This document shows positions 7,784 through 16,189 of a stretch of 64,000 nucleotides of DNA, piece by piece (positions within the stretch are counted from its first letter, which is position 1; each line of letters starts with the position of its first letter). This DNA is from Thalassospira lucentensis (GTDB lineage: Bacteria; Pseudomonadota; Alphaproteobacteria; Rhodospirillales; Thalassospiraceae). The position numbers and the translations under genes are program-made. The notes under the pieces were generated by a model. It was not told the DNA's origin, did not search any database, and saw only the letters and a list, made by a program, of their open reading frames with translations. The stretch is taken from positions 62,001 through 126,000 of the forward strand of contig NZ_LPVY01000022.1 of NCBI RefSeq assembly GCF_001613805.1, written 5' to 3'.

Positions 7784-8989
7784 ATGGCTGATGCTTATAT
7801 CTGCGATTTTATCCGCACCCCGATTGGCCGTTTTGGCGGCAGTCTTTCGTCGGTCCGTGCGGACGACCTTGGTGCCATTCCGCTGAAGGCGTTAATCGAA
7901 CGCAACCCGAATATCGATTTCGGCGATGTCGATGACGTGATTTTCGGATGTGCCAACCAGGCCGGTGAAGACAATCGCAACGTGGCGCGCATGTCGTCGC
8001 TTCTGGCCGGGTTGCCGGAAAATGTTACCGGCACGACGGTCAACCGTCTGTGCGGATCGGGCATGGATGCGATCATCATGGCCGCACGCGCGATCAAATC
8101 GGGCGAGGCTGATCTGATGATTGCCGGCGGTGTTGAAAGTATGTCGCGTGCGCCGTTTGTGATGCCAAAGGCGGAAACCGCCTTTTCGCGCAATGCGGAA
8201 ATCTATGATACCACGATTGGCTGGCGTTTCATCAATCCGGTGATGAAAAAGCAGTACGGCGTTGATTCCATGCCGGAAACCGGTGAAAACGTGGCCGAGG
8301 ATTTCAAGATCAGCCGTGCCGATCAGGATGCCTTTGCCGCCCGGTCGCAGGACAAGGCGGTGGCCGCACAGGAAAACGGCAATCTGGCCGCGGAAATCAC
8401 GCCGGTCACCATTCCGCAGCGCAAGGCCGACCCGATCATCGTTGACAAGGATGAACATCCGCGTCCTGGCACGACAGCCGAAAAGCTGGGCAAACTGCCG
8501 ACCCCGTTCCGCGAAGGTGGTTCGGTGACGGCGGGTAACGCATCGGGTGTGAATGACGGTGCGGCGGCATTGATCATTGCATCGGAGGCGGCGGTCAAGA
8601 AATACGGCCTGAAACCGATTGCCAAGGTGCTTGGCGGTGCGACGGCGGGGGTCCCGCCACGCATCATGGGCTTTGGCCCGGCACCGGCCAGCAAGAAGCT
8701 TCTGGCGCGTCTTGGCCTTACCACCGATCAGCTTGACGTGATCGAATTGAACGAGGCGTTTGCCTCGCAGGGGCTGGCGACATTGCGCGATCTTGGCATT
8801 GCCGATGATGATGCGCGTGTGAACCCGAATGGCGGGGCGATTGCCCTTGGTCATCCGCTTGGCATGTCGGGCGCACGTATCACCGGGACGGCTGCGATGC
8901 AGCTGAAACGTACCGGTGGTAAATATGCGCTGGCGACGATGTGCATTGGCGTCGGACAGGGTATTGCCATTGTGCTTGAAGCGGTCTGA
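7784..8989 (+). CDS. pcaF: 3-oxoadipyl-CoA thiolase
   Basis: The enzyme cleaves 3-oxoadipyl-CoA with CoA to succinyl-CoA and acetyl-CoA. The 401-residue protein is a standard thiolase. The acyl-accepting Cys lies in VNRLCGSGMDAI, the catalytic His in NPNGGAIALGHPLGMSG, and the second Cys in ATMCIGVGQGIA. The N-terminus AYICDFIRTPIGRFGG is typical of PcaF. ATG 7784 is used, seven bases after AAGGAC; the in-frame TTG at 7778 would overlap that site. A terminator follows. Confidence 0.95.
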   Translation: MADAYICDFIRTPIGRFGGSLSSVRADDLGAIPLKALIERNPNIDFGDVDDVIFGCANQAGEDNRNVARMSSLLAGLPENVTGTTVNRLCGSGMDAIIMAARAIKSGEADLMIAGGVESMSRAPFVMPKAETAFSRNAEIYDTTIGWRFINPVMKKQYGVDSMPETGENVAEDFKISRADQDAFAARSQDKAVAAQENGNLAAEITPVTIPQRKADPIIVDKDEHPRPGTTAEKLGKLPTPFREGGSVTAGNASGVNDGAAALIIASEAAVKKYGLKPIAKVLGGATAGVPPRIMGFGPAPASKKLLARLGLTTDQLDVIELNEAFASQGLATLRDLGIADDDARVNPNGGAIALGHPLGMSGARITGTAAMQLKRTGGKYALATMCIGVGQGIAIVLEAV

Positions 8990-9011
8990 TTGATCGTTTG
9001 ATTTCAAAAGG

Positions 9012-9050
9012 GCCCCTGTGCCGTTGAAGAACGGGCAGGGGCTTCTTTTT
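9012..9050 (+). terminator. Rho-independent terminator after pcaF
   Basis: GCCCCTG (9012-9018) pairs with CAGGGGC (9036-9042) and is followed by TTCTTTTT. It separates pcaB from the pcaIJF block, so pcaB may depend on partial readthrough or on a promoter in the 79-base gap that follows. Confidence 0.75.
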
Positions 9051-9128
9051 GTGTTGTTGACCGAACGCAGTCGCGGCGCGACACTAACGACCTGAAATAA
9101 CACCTGTTTAAACGGTGGACCAAACCAG

Positions 9129-10469
9129 ATGACAATTTCGCCCTTTGATTCCGCGATGCTTGGCAATCTGTTTGCCGATGCGGAAATTGCCGCCCTGTTT
9201 ACCGATGATGCGCAGATCGCATCGATGGTGCTGTTTGAGGCGGCATTGGCATCGGCCGAGGCACGCGCAGGCGTGATCCCGGAAGCAAGTGCGAACCGTA
9301 TTGCCGATGTGTGCCGCGAATTTCGCCCCGATCCCGCGACATTGGCGGCGGGAACGGCAAGTGCCGGTGTGCCGGTGCCGGCATTGGTCAAGGCGCTTAA
9401 GGCCGAGATTGGCGGGGATGATGCGCGTTATGTTCATTTTGGCGCGACCAGTCAGGATGTGGTTGATACCGGGCTTGTGTTGCGGCTTCGTGATGCGGTG
9501 GGGATTATTCGCCGTCGGACGCGCAAGCTGATCAAGGCATTGATTGCACAGGCCGAAACCCACCGGGCGACGGTCATGATCGGACGCACCCGTTCCCAGC
9601 AGGCCGTGCCGACCACATTCGGGCTTAAGGCCGCCGGATGGCTGGCACCATTGGTGCGGATTGATCATCGGATTGATACGTTATGTTCCGATCTGTTCCG
9701 GTTAAGTTTTGGCGGGGCGGCAGGGACACTGGCATCCATCGGGGACAAGGCGATTGAGGTTGAACGCAATCTGGCCGATGAACTGGAACTGCCGCCGACC
9801 GATATGCCGTGGCACAGCCAGCGCGATGTTCTGGTCGATTTTGCCGCACAGTTAACCGCACTTAGCGGTGCGCTTGGCAAGATGGGGCAGGATTTGGTGT
9901 TGCTGGCGCAATCCGAAATTGCCGAAGTCCAGCCGGGCAAGGGCGGTGGATCATCGACCATGCCGCATAAATCCAACCCGGTTCAGGCCGAGATGCTGAT
10001 CACGCTGGCGCGGTTCAATGCCGGGCAGCTTGGCACATTTGCGCAAAGCCAGATCCATGAACATGAACGATCCGGGGCAAGCTGGTTGCTGGAATGGCTG
10101 ACATTGCCGCAGATGATCATGGCGACAGGGGCCGGATTGGCGCAGGCGGTTGATATGGTGCCGAGTCTTAAGGTCAATACTGACCGGATGGCGGCCAATC
10201 TGGAACTGTCACGCGGTGCGATGCTGGCGGAAGCCGCGACCTTTGCCCTTGCCGAGCATCTGGGGCGTGACGGGGCGGACAAGCTGGTAAAAGATGCGCT
10301 TTCGCGATCTGCGGCCAATCAAAGCAATCTGTTTGATGAGTTGCCGAAACTGACCGATGTCGGGATCGACTGGGCCAAGCTGCGCGATCCGGCGCATTAT
10401 ATCGGGCAGGCCGATGCCTTTGTCGAGCGAGTGGTGACAACCGCCCGTCGGGCGATCAAGGACAGTTGA
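9129..10469 (+). CDS. pcaB: 3-carboxy-cis,cis-muconate cycloisomerase
   Basis: This enzyme lactonises beta-carboxy-cis,cis-muconate, the PcaHG product, to gamma-carboxymuconolactone, the PcaC substrate. The 446-residue protein belongs to the fumarase/aspartase superfamily. It has the signature GGSSTMPHKSNPVQAE near residue 275 and the block RYVHFGATSQDVVDTG near residue 100. The C-terminal domain is the short PcaB type. It lies last in the cluster, after a terminator, with a weak GGTGGA site before the ATG. With it, all steps from protocatechuate to the tricarboxylic acid cycle are encoded in this window. Confidence 0.95.
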   Translation: MTISPFDSAMLGNLFADAEIAALFTDDAQIASMVLFEAALASAEARAGVIPEASANRIADVCREFRPDPATLAAGTASAGVPVPALVKALKAEIGGDDARYVHFGATSQDVVDTGLVLRLRDAVGIIRRRTRKLIKALIAQAETHRATVMIGRTRSQQAVPTTFGLKAAGWLAPLVRIDHRIDTLCSDLFRLSFGGAAGTLASIGDKAIEVERNLADELELPPTDMPWHSQRDVLVDFAAQLTALSGALGKMGQDLVLLAQSEIAEVQPGKGGGSSTMPHKSNPVQAEMLITLARFNAGQLGTFAQSQIHEHERSGASWLLEWLTLPQMIMATGAGLAQAVDMVPSLKVNTDRMAANLELSRGAMLAEAATFALAEHLGRDGADKLVKDALSRSAANQSNLFDELPKLTDVGIDWAKLRDPAHYIGQADAFVERVVTTARRAIKDS

Positions 10470-10473
10470 CATG

Positions 10474-10502
10474 AAAAGGCGGTCGGGAAATGACCGTCTT
10501 TT
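10474..10502. terminator. Bidirectional terminator between pcaB and a convergent GNAT gene
   Basis: AAAAGGCGGTC (10474-10484) pairs, with one G-T wobble, with GACCGTCTTTT (10492-10502). The A-run on one side and T-run on the other let it act for both converging transcripts. Confidence 0.75.
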
Positions 10503-10516
10503 GATTTTGCACACGA

Positions 10517-11014
10517 TCAGGTCACGGGCCGCAGGCGTTTTTCGACGGCATAGTTATGGATCGGGACACCGGCGACTTCAAAATCCCGGCGTTCAAGCAC
10601 GTGAAAGCCGTGTTTTAACAGGAAGCCTTTGGCAAGTTCGCTGGCTTCGGAATAAAGCTTTGCGATGTTGCGATCACGTGCCGCTTTTTCGAGGGCGTCA
10701 TACAGTGTCGTGACCGCACTGGTCCCGGCAAGTTCGGGCAGGGCATACAAGAAATGGATGTGTCCGTCGGCTTCGAGATCGCAAAAGGCGACGGGCTGGT
10801 CGTTTGCATCCGCCGCGATCAGGCGCAGCCGACCATCCTCCATCAGTTCGGCAAACCGTTCTGCGGTTGGAGCAAGGGTTGCCCAGATGCCGACCTGATC
10901 GGGGTTATAGGCACGCGATCCCAGTTCCATAACGGAACGGGTATAAATTTCGGTCAGCACCGATGCATCGGTTGCGCGATACTGGCGGATGGTGATCACG
11001 TTTGTGAACCCCAT
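10517..11014 (-). CDS. GNAT-family N-acetyltransferase
   Basis: The 165-residue protein has an acetyltransferase fold: N-terminal ITIRQYRATDASVLTEIYTRSV, a central strand LIAADANDQPVAFCDLEADGHIHFLYALPELAG, and the C-terminal FLLKHGFHVLERRDFEVAGVPIHNYAVEK. The acetyl-CoA loop is degenerate (ELAGTSAVTTLY in place of the usual Q/RxxGxG/A), as in many elaA/YafP-like members. Its start overlaps the 3' end of the TenA gene by 19 bases, so the two are co-transcribed. Substrate is unknown. Confidence 0.82.
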   Translation of the reverse strand: MGFTNVITIRQYRATDASVLTEIYTRSVMELGSRAYNPDQVGIWATLAPTAERFAELMEDGRLRLIAADANDQPVAFCDLEADGHIHFLYALPELAGTSAVTTLYDALEKAARDRNIAKLYSEASELAKGFLLKHGFHVLERRDFEVAGVPIHNYAVEKRLRPVT

Positions 11015-11718
11015 GCCGCGTCAAAGAACCGGACTTCAAGTTCGGTTGCCTTGCGGAAACAGGAAAGACAGTTTGCGCGGGCAGCGTCATCCAGTGTCGG
11101 CCCGGTTTTATCGAGCTGATCATTGAGGAAGGCGACGACGCTTTCGAAATAGGTCCCGATATGCAGATCAAGCCATTCGGCGTACCAGAACTCTTTGGGG
11201 TGGCTTTCGATTTCATTGTGAACCCGGTCCGCCCAGCCAAGATATGTGCCTTCGGCCACTGCCAGAACCGCCAGCATACTGGCGTAGTTGTTGCTTTCCA
11301 TGGCGGTGCGCATCAGGTCCTTGAAGTCGCTCGTGACATCCCAATCCGGCATTTCGCAGCGTTCCTGTTCGGTTACGCCAAGCGCATCAAGTGACCGTTC
11401 GAAATAGGTGTTTTCCGGTCCGGTCAGAAGGGCCAGGAACTGGCAGGCCGGAATCCTGTCGGCAAGGGTCGGGGCACGCGATACGGCACCAGCCAGAAGA
11501 GCGACAAACCGGTCGATAAAACGGTGATCCTGAATCAGATAGTTTTTAAGGTTGCGGTCAGGGACCGCAGCCTTGCCCCAGGCATCGGTGAAGGGATGAT
11601 GGGTGACCTTGTGCCAGTCATCGGCAACACATGCCTTTAGCCATTGGGAAAAAGTGCCGCCCGGATTTTGATCGTGCCAGATCGGCCAATCGGCAACGGG
11701 TGCGAATTTATCGGTCAT
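10996..11718 (-). CDS. TenA/THI-4 family protein
   Basis: The 240-residue protein belongs to the TenA family, which includes aminopyrimidine aminohydrolases of thiamine salvage. The helical fold shows HDQNPGGTFSQWLKACVADDW, HPFTDAWGKAAVPDRNLKNYLIQDHRFIDRFVALL and a C-terminal helix ending TELEVRFFDAAW, which holds the family's conserved glutamate. The cysteine nucleophile of classic TenA is not in the expected segment (LAVLAVAEGTYLGWA), so it is more like the TenA_E subgroup. The start at 11718 replaces a longer frame from 11796 because AGGAAAAGGG precedes it. No thiamine riboswitch is seen upstream, which weakens a thiamine-regulated role. Confidence 0.85.
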   Translation of the reverse strand: MTDKFAPVADWPIWHDQNPGGTFSQWLKACVADDWHKVTHHPFTDAWGKAAVPDRNLKNYLIQDHRFIDRFVALLAGAVSRAPTLADRIPACQFLALLTGPENTYFERSLDALGVTEQERCEMPDWDVTSDFKDLMRTAMESNNYASMLAVLAVAEGTYLGWADRVHNEIESHPKEFWYAEWLDLHIGTYFESVVAFLNDQLDKTGPTLDDAARANCLSCFRKATELEVRFFDAAWGSQT

Positions 11719-11820
11719 GGCGGGGCCCTTTTCCTGCAAATCAAACAAGGGCGTAGCACGCGTTTTCACGGCCTGCAACCGGATCATGTGCCGCATTCCT
11801 TGCGATAGATCAGTTTTAAC

Positions 11821-11871
11821 ACAAATAAATGATAAAATTACATTTGTTAATTATAATATTATATATTATCA
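11821..11871. promoter_or_regulatory. Very AT-rich divergent promoter region with short inverted repeats
   Basis: This part of the 195-base gap between the TenA gene and the DUF2892 gene is nearly all A and T. It has the inverted pair ACAAAT (11821) and ATTTGT (11842), followed by alternating TATAATATTATATATTAT-type sequence. It is the most AT-rich spot noticed here and probably holds the promoter or operator of the DUF2892 gene. No specific regulator can be named. Confidence 0.4.
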
Positions 11872-11913
11872 GGGTGATATTGATCCCGTGGTTTTCAGAA
11901 ACAGGAGTTCCCG

Positions 11914-12153
11914 ATGAAATCCAATGTCGGAAAAATTGATCGCGCCTTGCGTGTTATTCTTGGCGTGGTTCTGATTGCGCTGCCGTTTGTTGTTGCGACG
12001 GAGACCGGTCCGTTTGCAGCACTTGGCGGATTTGGCTGGGTGGCGATGATTGCCGGTGCAATCATGATCCTGACCGGTGGGATGCGGTTTTGCCCGCTGT
12101 ATCGCATTCTGGGTATCCGGACATGCCCGATTGATACAAAATCCGCCAGATAA
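11914..12153 (+). CDS. DUF2892 (YgaP-like) inner-membrane protein
   Basis: The 79-residue protein begins MKSNVGKIDRALRVILGVVL, the family signature, followed by two membrane helices (about residues 10-27 and 38-57). It ends CPLYRILGIRTCPIDTKSAR, the usual Cys-containing tail. DUF2892 is the membrane part of rhodanese YgaP and often accompanies sulfide or persulfide genes. The next gene is a DUF442 phosphatase/rhodanese-like protein, consistent with that context. AACAGGAG lies upstream of the ATG. Confidence 0.85.
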   Translation: MKSNVGKIDRALRVILGVVLIALPFVVATETGPFAALGGFGWVAMIAGAIMILTGGMRFCPLYRILGIRTCPIDTKSAR

Positions 12154-12279
12154 TCGACTTTTATGACGTCGGGGAGTTGTCAGCCGACGGATATAGTGGC
12201 ATCCGTAATCCTGGTATTCCGCTTTTACGTTCCAAGCGCATAAGCGGTCCTTGTGACCCAGGAAAACGGACCCGCAACG

Positions 12280-12693
12280 ATGAAACGCCTGAATGATGAA
12301 CTGACCGTCTCGCCGCAGATGTCCCTTGATGCTGTTAATGATATCGCCGGGGCCGGTTTCAAGACCATTGTCTGTAATCGCCCGGACAATGAGGACCCCG
12401 GTCAGCCATCATTCGCCGAAGTCGAGGCAAAGGCAAAAAGCCTTGGTCTTGCCGCCGTGTTTCTTCCGGTTGCAAGCGGCAATGTTTCGGATGCCGATGC
12501 CGATGCCTTTGCCAAGGTTCTGAGCGAAGCTGAAAAACCGGTCTTCGCGTATTGCCGTAGTGGCACGCGCTGCACGATCCTTTGGTCGCTTGCCAGTGCT
12601 GGCAATTTGCCGGTTGAAGACATTGTCAAAACGGCTGCGGGGGCGGGATATGACATGTCGCCTTTGGCACCCCGGATTGCCGCGCGCAGCTAA
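12280..12693 (+). CDS. TIGR01244/DUF442 family phosphatase- or sulfurtransferase-like protein
   Basis: The 137-residue protein begins MKRLNDELTVSPQMSLDAVNDIAGAGFKTIVCNRPDNE, the start of the DUF442 domain (fused to the persulfide-dioxygenase-like domain in Blh proteins). The active loop is YCRSGTRC, a Cys-X5-Arg-type loop shared with dual-specificity phosphatases and rhodaneses. It ends in a helix typical of the family. The in-frame GTG at 12253 is less likely because ATG 12280 fits the family start. With the DUF2892 gene it forms a probable sulfur-handling pair (inference). Confidence 0.82.
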   Translation: MKRLNDELTVSPQMSLDAVNDIAGAGFKTIVCNRPDNEDPGQPSFAEVEAKAKSLGLAAVFLPVASGNVSDADADAFAKVLSEAEKPVFAYCRSGTRCTILWSLASAGNLPVEDIVKTAAGAGYDMSPLAPRIAARS

Positions 12694-12793
12694 CCTGCCG
12701 AAAATGCACTTCCGGTTTCATCCGTTTCATGGCGAAATGGGTGAAACCGCCTTGATCCATGGGATCGGCAAGTATTGATGCTTCGGGTGCCTT

Positions 12794-13906
12794 TTGACCA
12801 AACTTGACCTTCGTATCGCAACGGATGGGGACCTTGATGCCCTGTGCGAGATCGAAAACAGTTCATTTGATATTGACCGTTTGTCACGCCGCGCTTTCAA
12901 GCGTTTCCTTGGCAGCGAAACGGCGCGCCTTTGTGTTGCCGAACGCGATGGCGCGGTTATCGGCTATGCCCTGGTGATTTTCCGATCCAACGTCGCGATG
13001 GCACGGCTTTATTCCATGGCGGTTCTGGAGACGCATCGCGGGCAGGGGATCGGCCGGGCACTTCTGACCCGGGCCGAGGAACTCAGCCTTGATTTCGGGG
13101 CCCCGATCCTGCGGCTTGAAGTCAATCCGGATAACGAAACGGCGATTGGATTGTTCAAGGCGGCGGGATATCGCGAATTTGCCCTTTATCCCGACTATTA
13201 TCCCGATCATTCCGACGCGCTGCGTATGGAACGTGTTCTGGTGCCGCAATCCCTGCGTCGGCCATCGCCGATCCATTTTTATCACCAGACCATGCCATTC
13301 ACCTGTGGCCCGGCGGCGTTGATGATGGCGATGAACGCGCTTGATCCCAATGTCGAAATGGATCGCAATCAGGAAATTGCGCTTTGGCGTGAGGCAACGA
13401 CCGTTTTCATGACATCGGGGCATGGCGGGTGCGGGCCGCTTGGCCTTGGACTGGCGGCGCACAAACGCGGTTTTGATGTCGAGGTTTTAAGCAGCCGTGA
13501 CGGGCCGCTTTTTGTTGATACGGTACGTAAACCCAAGAACCGCGAAGTCGTGGAACTGGTGCATTATGATTTCGCCCGTCAGGCACGCGAGGCCGGTATT
13601 CCGGTAACCAGCGGGCCGTTCAGCATTGCAGAAATCGAGGAACGGTCAAAACAGGGCAAGATCGCGCTTGTCCTGATCAGCCAGTATCGTATTTACGGCG
13701 ATAAAATCCCGCACTGGGTTGTGGTTTCGGGATTTGATGACCGGTATGTCTATGTCACCGATCCGGATATTGGCGAGGATCACGAACCATTCAGCGGCAG
13801 CGATTGCGTATCGACACCGATCCTGCGCAACGAGTTTGACCTTATGGTTCGTTATGGCCGCGACAAGCTTCAGGCGGCGGTATTTATTGAAAAAAGGGCC
13901 GGATAA
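12794..13906 (+). CDS. GNAT acetyltransferase fused to a C39-like cysteine peptidase
   Basis: The 370-residue protein has two domains. Residues 5-150 form a RimI-like GNAT domain with the acetyl-CoA loop THRGQGIGRALL. Residues 158-368 form a papain-like C39 peptidase domain with Gln165, Cys171 (HQTMPFTCGPAALM), His307 (IPHWVVVSGF) and Asp323 (TDPDIG) as the expected catalytic set. No membrane segment or ABC transporter domain is present, so it is a soluble peptidase unlike bacteriocin exporters. The start is TTG 12794, the only suitable in-frame start. It converges on the RimK-type ligase gene, whose own N-terminus is a related GNAT domain. Predicted role: processing or release of peptides made by the ligase (inference from families). 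Confidence 0.88.
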   Translation: MTKLDLRIATDGDLDALCEIENSSFDIDRLSRRAFKRFLGSETARLCVAERDGAVIGYALVIFRSNVAMARLYSMAVLETHRGQGIGRALLTRAEELSLDFGAPILRLEVNPDNETAIGLFKAAGYREFALYPDYYPDHSDALRMERVLVPQSLRRPSPIHFYHQTMPFTCGPAALMMAMNALDPNVEMDRNQEIALWREATTVFMTSGHGGCGPLGLGLAAHKRGFDVEVLSSRDGPLFVDTVRKPKNREVVELVHYDFARQAREAGIPVTSGPFSIAEIEERSKQGKIALVLISQYRIYGDKIPHWVVVSGFDDRYVYVTDPDIGEDHEPFSGSDCVSTPILRNEFDLMVRYGRDKLQAAVFIEKRAG

Positions 13907-13919
13907 ACCGGCCCTTTTT
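13891..13919. terminator. Bidirectional terminator shared by the peptidase and ligase genes
   Basis: A perfect stem GGGCCGG (13896-13902) and CCGGCCC (13908-13914) with loop ATAAA is flanked by A5 and T5, so it can end both converging transcripts. It overlaps the last codons of the peptidase gene and lies 31 bases from the end of the ligase gene. Confidence 0.85.
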
Positions 13920-13937
13920 CATTTCGATTGGAATGCA

Positions 13938-15911
13938 TTACGGACGTGCGATCTTGCCCAGGAGGTGGGCGATGATCCGGCGATACAGGTCCATGCCGAG
14001 CACGACATCCTCGACCCCGCCGTCGATGTTGGGGTTGTCGTTGACTTCGATCACCATCGGGCCGTGCGGGGTTTCCTTCATATCCACACCATAAAGACCA
14101 TCGCCCATCAGGCGGGCCGCAGCCAAGGCTGTGGAAACGATATCAGCCGGGGCATCTTCGACGGCGACGGTTTCAAAGCCGCCTTCCTCGAACGATTTGC
14201 CGTCATCTTCGTGTTTGACGATCTGCCAGTGGCCCGGCGCCATGAAATAGCGGCTGGCAAAGAGTGGCTCGCCCCCAAGAACGCCAATGCGCCAGTCAAA
14301 GGTGGTTTCGACATATTCCTGAATGACGAGAAGTTCGGAATTCTTGAACATCTCGGTCGCGACTTCGGCCAGATGTTCGGGGGATTTCACCTTGCGCACC
14401 CCGCGCGAGAAGCAGCCATCAGGTACCTTAAGCACCGAGGGGAAGCTGAATTGCTGGCCGATTTCGGCAATGCGGCGTTTATCGAAAATCATGCTGCGCG
14501 GGGCCGGAATACGGTGCGTACGCAGCAATTCGGCAAGGTAAACCTTGTTCGTGCAGCGCAGGATTGAGTCCGGATCGTCAATCACCGGAATGCCTTCCTT
14601 GCGCGCCCGTTTGGCAAAGCGATAGGTGTGATGATCAAGGGCGGTGGTTTCGCGGATCAGCAGCGCATCAAATTCCGACAGGTGATGGAAATCCTTGGCC
14701 GTGATCAGTTCGGCCTTGGCGCCAAGGTCGGATGCGGCCTGAATGAACAGGGCCAATGCATCGCTATCGGAGGGCGGCAGGACCGCATCGGGATCATGCA
14801 GGATCGCTACCAGCGCGCTTGGCGGGTTGCCACCAGCCGCCGGTTTGCGTACGCGACCGCGCAGATAGGCACGGATGGCACTTTCGAATGCGGGCAGGTC
14901 TTCAGCACCCAGTTGGCTTAGTGCCGGGGCTTCGATTTCGCGCAGGATTTTCTTGTCCGACGGGTTCAGATGCAGACGCAGGATCGGACAGCGGAACTGG
15001 TCAAAGGCGCGCTGGGCAATATCACGGAAGCGTTTATCGACGGTGCGGCCAAAGAATACGTCGATCTTGGTCGGGTGATCGCCAGGTTTGGCCAGTGCCT
15101 CGACGATTTGCGGGCTCATTTCCGCGCGCGCGGTTTTTTGCAGCCGTTTCCAGTTCAGATCCAGAAGGACATCGGCTTCGGGGATTACGCGTTCGCTGCG
15201 TGCGGCGGCCAGAAGGCTGCAATAATAACCCCGCGACAGATATTCATAGGACTGGCACAGGTTGATGACACGGCGGTTTCGTACCCCGTGATCAAGCGCA
15301 AGATATTCGCGCACCCGCATGATGCGTGCACCGGGCACCTGAAACGGCAGGTCTTTCAAACGGTCGACAAGGATCAGCGGCGCACCGGTTGCGACGGCTG
15401 GCGACCGTTCAGTCGGGATGTCATACAGATCATGTTGCAGACGAATGCCATCGGCACCGTCTTCGTAATAGCCGGGCAGGTCGGCAATCTGCTGATATCC
15501 GTGGCGGTCATAAAGATTGCGGGCATTGCTGTTTTCAACGCGCACTTCAAGGCGGATACGGATACATCCGGCATCCATCGCAAGGTTTTCAAGACCGGCC
15601 AGAAGTTGTGTGCCCAGACCCTTGCCGCGCCAGTTATCGGAAATCGCCAGCGAATAAATGCGCGCGGTCGTCGTGTTGGCGCGCAGCAAAAGCAGGCCAT
15701 AGCCGACAATGTCGGGTTTGCCGCTTTCGCCGGCATCGGCGACCAGAAGACGGGCGGATGCCTGACGCAGGAAGCGCGAAAAGCCGGACCGCGAAATCGC
15801 GTCGCTTGTGAAGCTGCCGCTTTCAAGGGCGCAAAGACCATCCAGATCAGAACGGGTGGCGTTGCGGATGATGACGGGCAGGGACGGGGTTGAAGTCACG
15901 TTTGGAGTCAA
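13938..15911 (-). CDS. GNAT-RLAN-ATP-grasp fusion, RimK-type amino-acid/peptide ligase
   Basis: The 657-residue protein has three parts. Residues 12-165 form a GNAT domain with loop NWRGKGLGTQLL. Residues about 178-345 form an RLAN domain (RimK-like ATP-grasp N-terminal), beginning LILVDRLKDLPFQVPGARIM with YLSRGYYCSLLAAARSERVIPE. Residues about 365-655 form a RimK-type ATP-grasp with ATP-binding Lys495 (FPSVLKVPDG) and the magnesium motif EVNDNPNID at 622-630. ATP-grasp enzymes of this type join an amino acid or amine to a carboxylate through an acyl phosphate. The start is TTG 15911, seven bases after GGAGG. The convergent peptidase partner and matching GNAT domains point to a shared peptide substrate, which is unknown. 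Confidence 0.9.
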   Translation of the reverse strand: MTPNVTSTPSLPVIIRNATRSDLDGLCALESGSFTSDAISRSGFSRFLRQASARLLVADAGESGKPDIVGYGLLLLRANTTTARIYSLAISDNWRGKGLGTQLLAGLENLAMDAGCIRIRLEVRVENSNARNLYDRHGYQQIADLPGYYEDGADGIRLQHDLYDIPTERSPAVATGAPLILVDRLKDLPFQVPGARIMRVREYLALDHGVRNRRVINLCQSYEYLSRGYYCSLLAAARSERVIPEADVLLDLNWKRLQKTARAEMSPQIVEALAKPGDHPTKIDVFFGRTVDKRFRDIAQRAFDQFRCPILRLHLNPSDKKILREIEAPALSQLGAEDLPAFESAIRAYLRGRVRKPAAGGNPPSALVAILHDPDAVLPPSDSDALALFIQAASDLGAKAELITAKDFHHLSEFDALLIRETTALDHHTYRFAKRARKEGIPVIDDPDSILRCTNKVYLAELLRTHRIPAPRSMIFDKRRIAEIGQQFSFPSVLKVPDGCFSRGVRKVKSPEHLAEVATEMFKNSELLVIQEYVETTFDWRIGVLGGEPLFASRYFMAPGHWQIVKHEDDGKSFEEGGFETVAVEDAPADIVSTALAAARLMGDGLYGVDMKETPHGPMVIEVNDNPNIDGGVEDVVLGMDLYRRIIAHLLGKIARP

Positions 15912-16189
15912 TGGGTGGCCTCCGGCTTTTGGGTGGCAACAGCAAACAGATTGCTTTCAACTTCGAGTAAGCGGAACAGTTTTTTCTGACAAGTGCGATT
16001 ACCGATCACAGCCATGCCATTTTTTCATGCTGTTTGATCGTTGGTGCATTCGACCTGCGTATAGAATGAAAATATGGTAGACGCTTGGCAAGTGCCTTAA
16101 AACAATAAACGGATCGGCCTGTGCGATGAATGCGGCCGGACGTTACATAAGTCTATCGGGACCGAGTGAAGATATTGGGGACGTCGTTG

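Noticed and set aside
7892-9391. A 499-codon open frame on the minus strand
   Set aside because: It covers pcaF and the start of pcaB antisense, has no family match and crosses the terminator at 9012-9050.
10996-11913. A thiamine riboswitch upstream of the TenA gene
   Set aside because: The 195-base upstream region is AT-rich and shows no thiamine-box-like sequence.
12165-12189. A terminator between the DUF2892 and DUF442 genes (CGTCGG and CCGACG arms)
   Set aside because: The stem is short with an 11-base loop and has no T-run, so it is not a convincing terminator.
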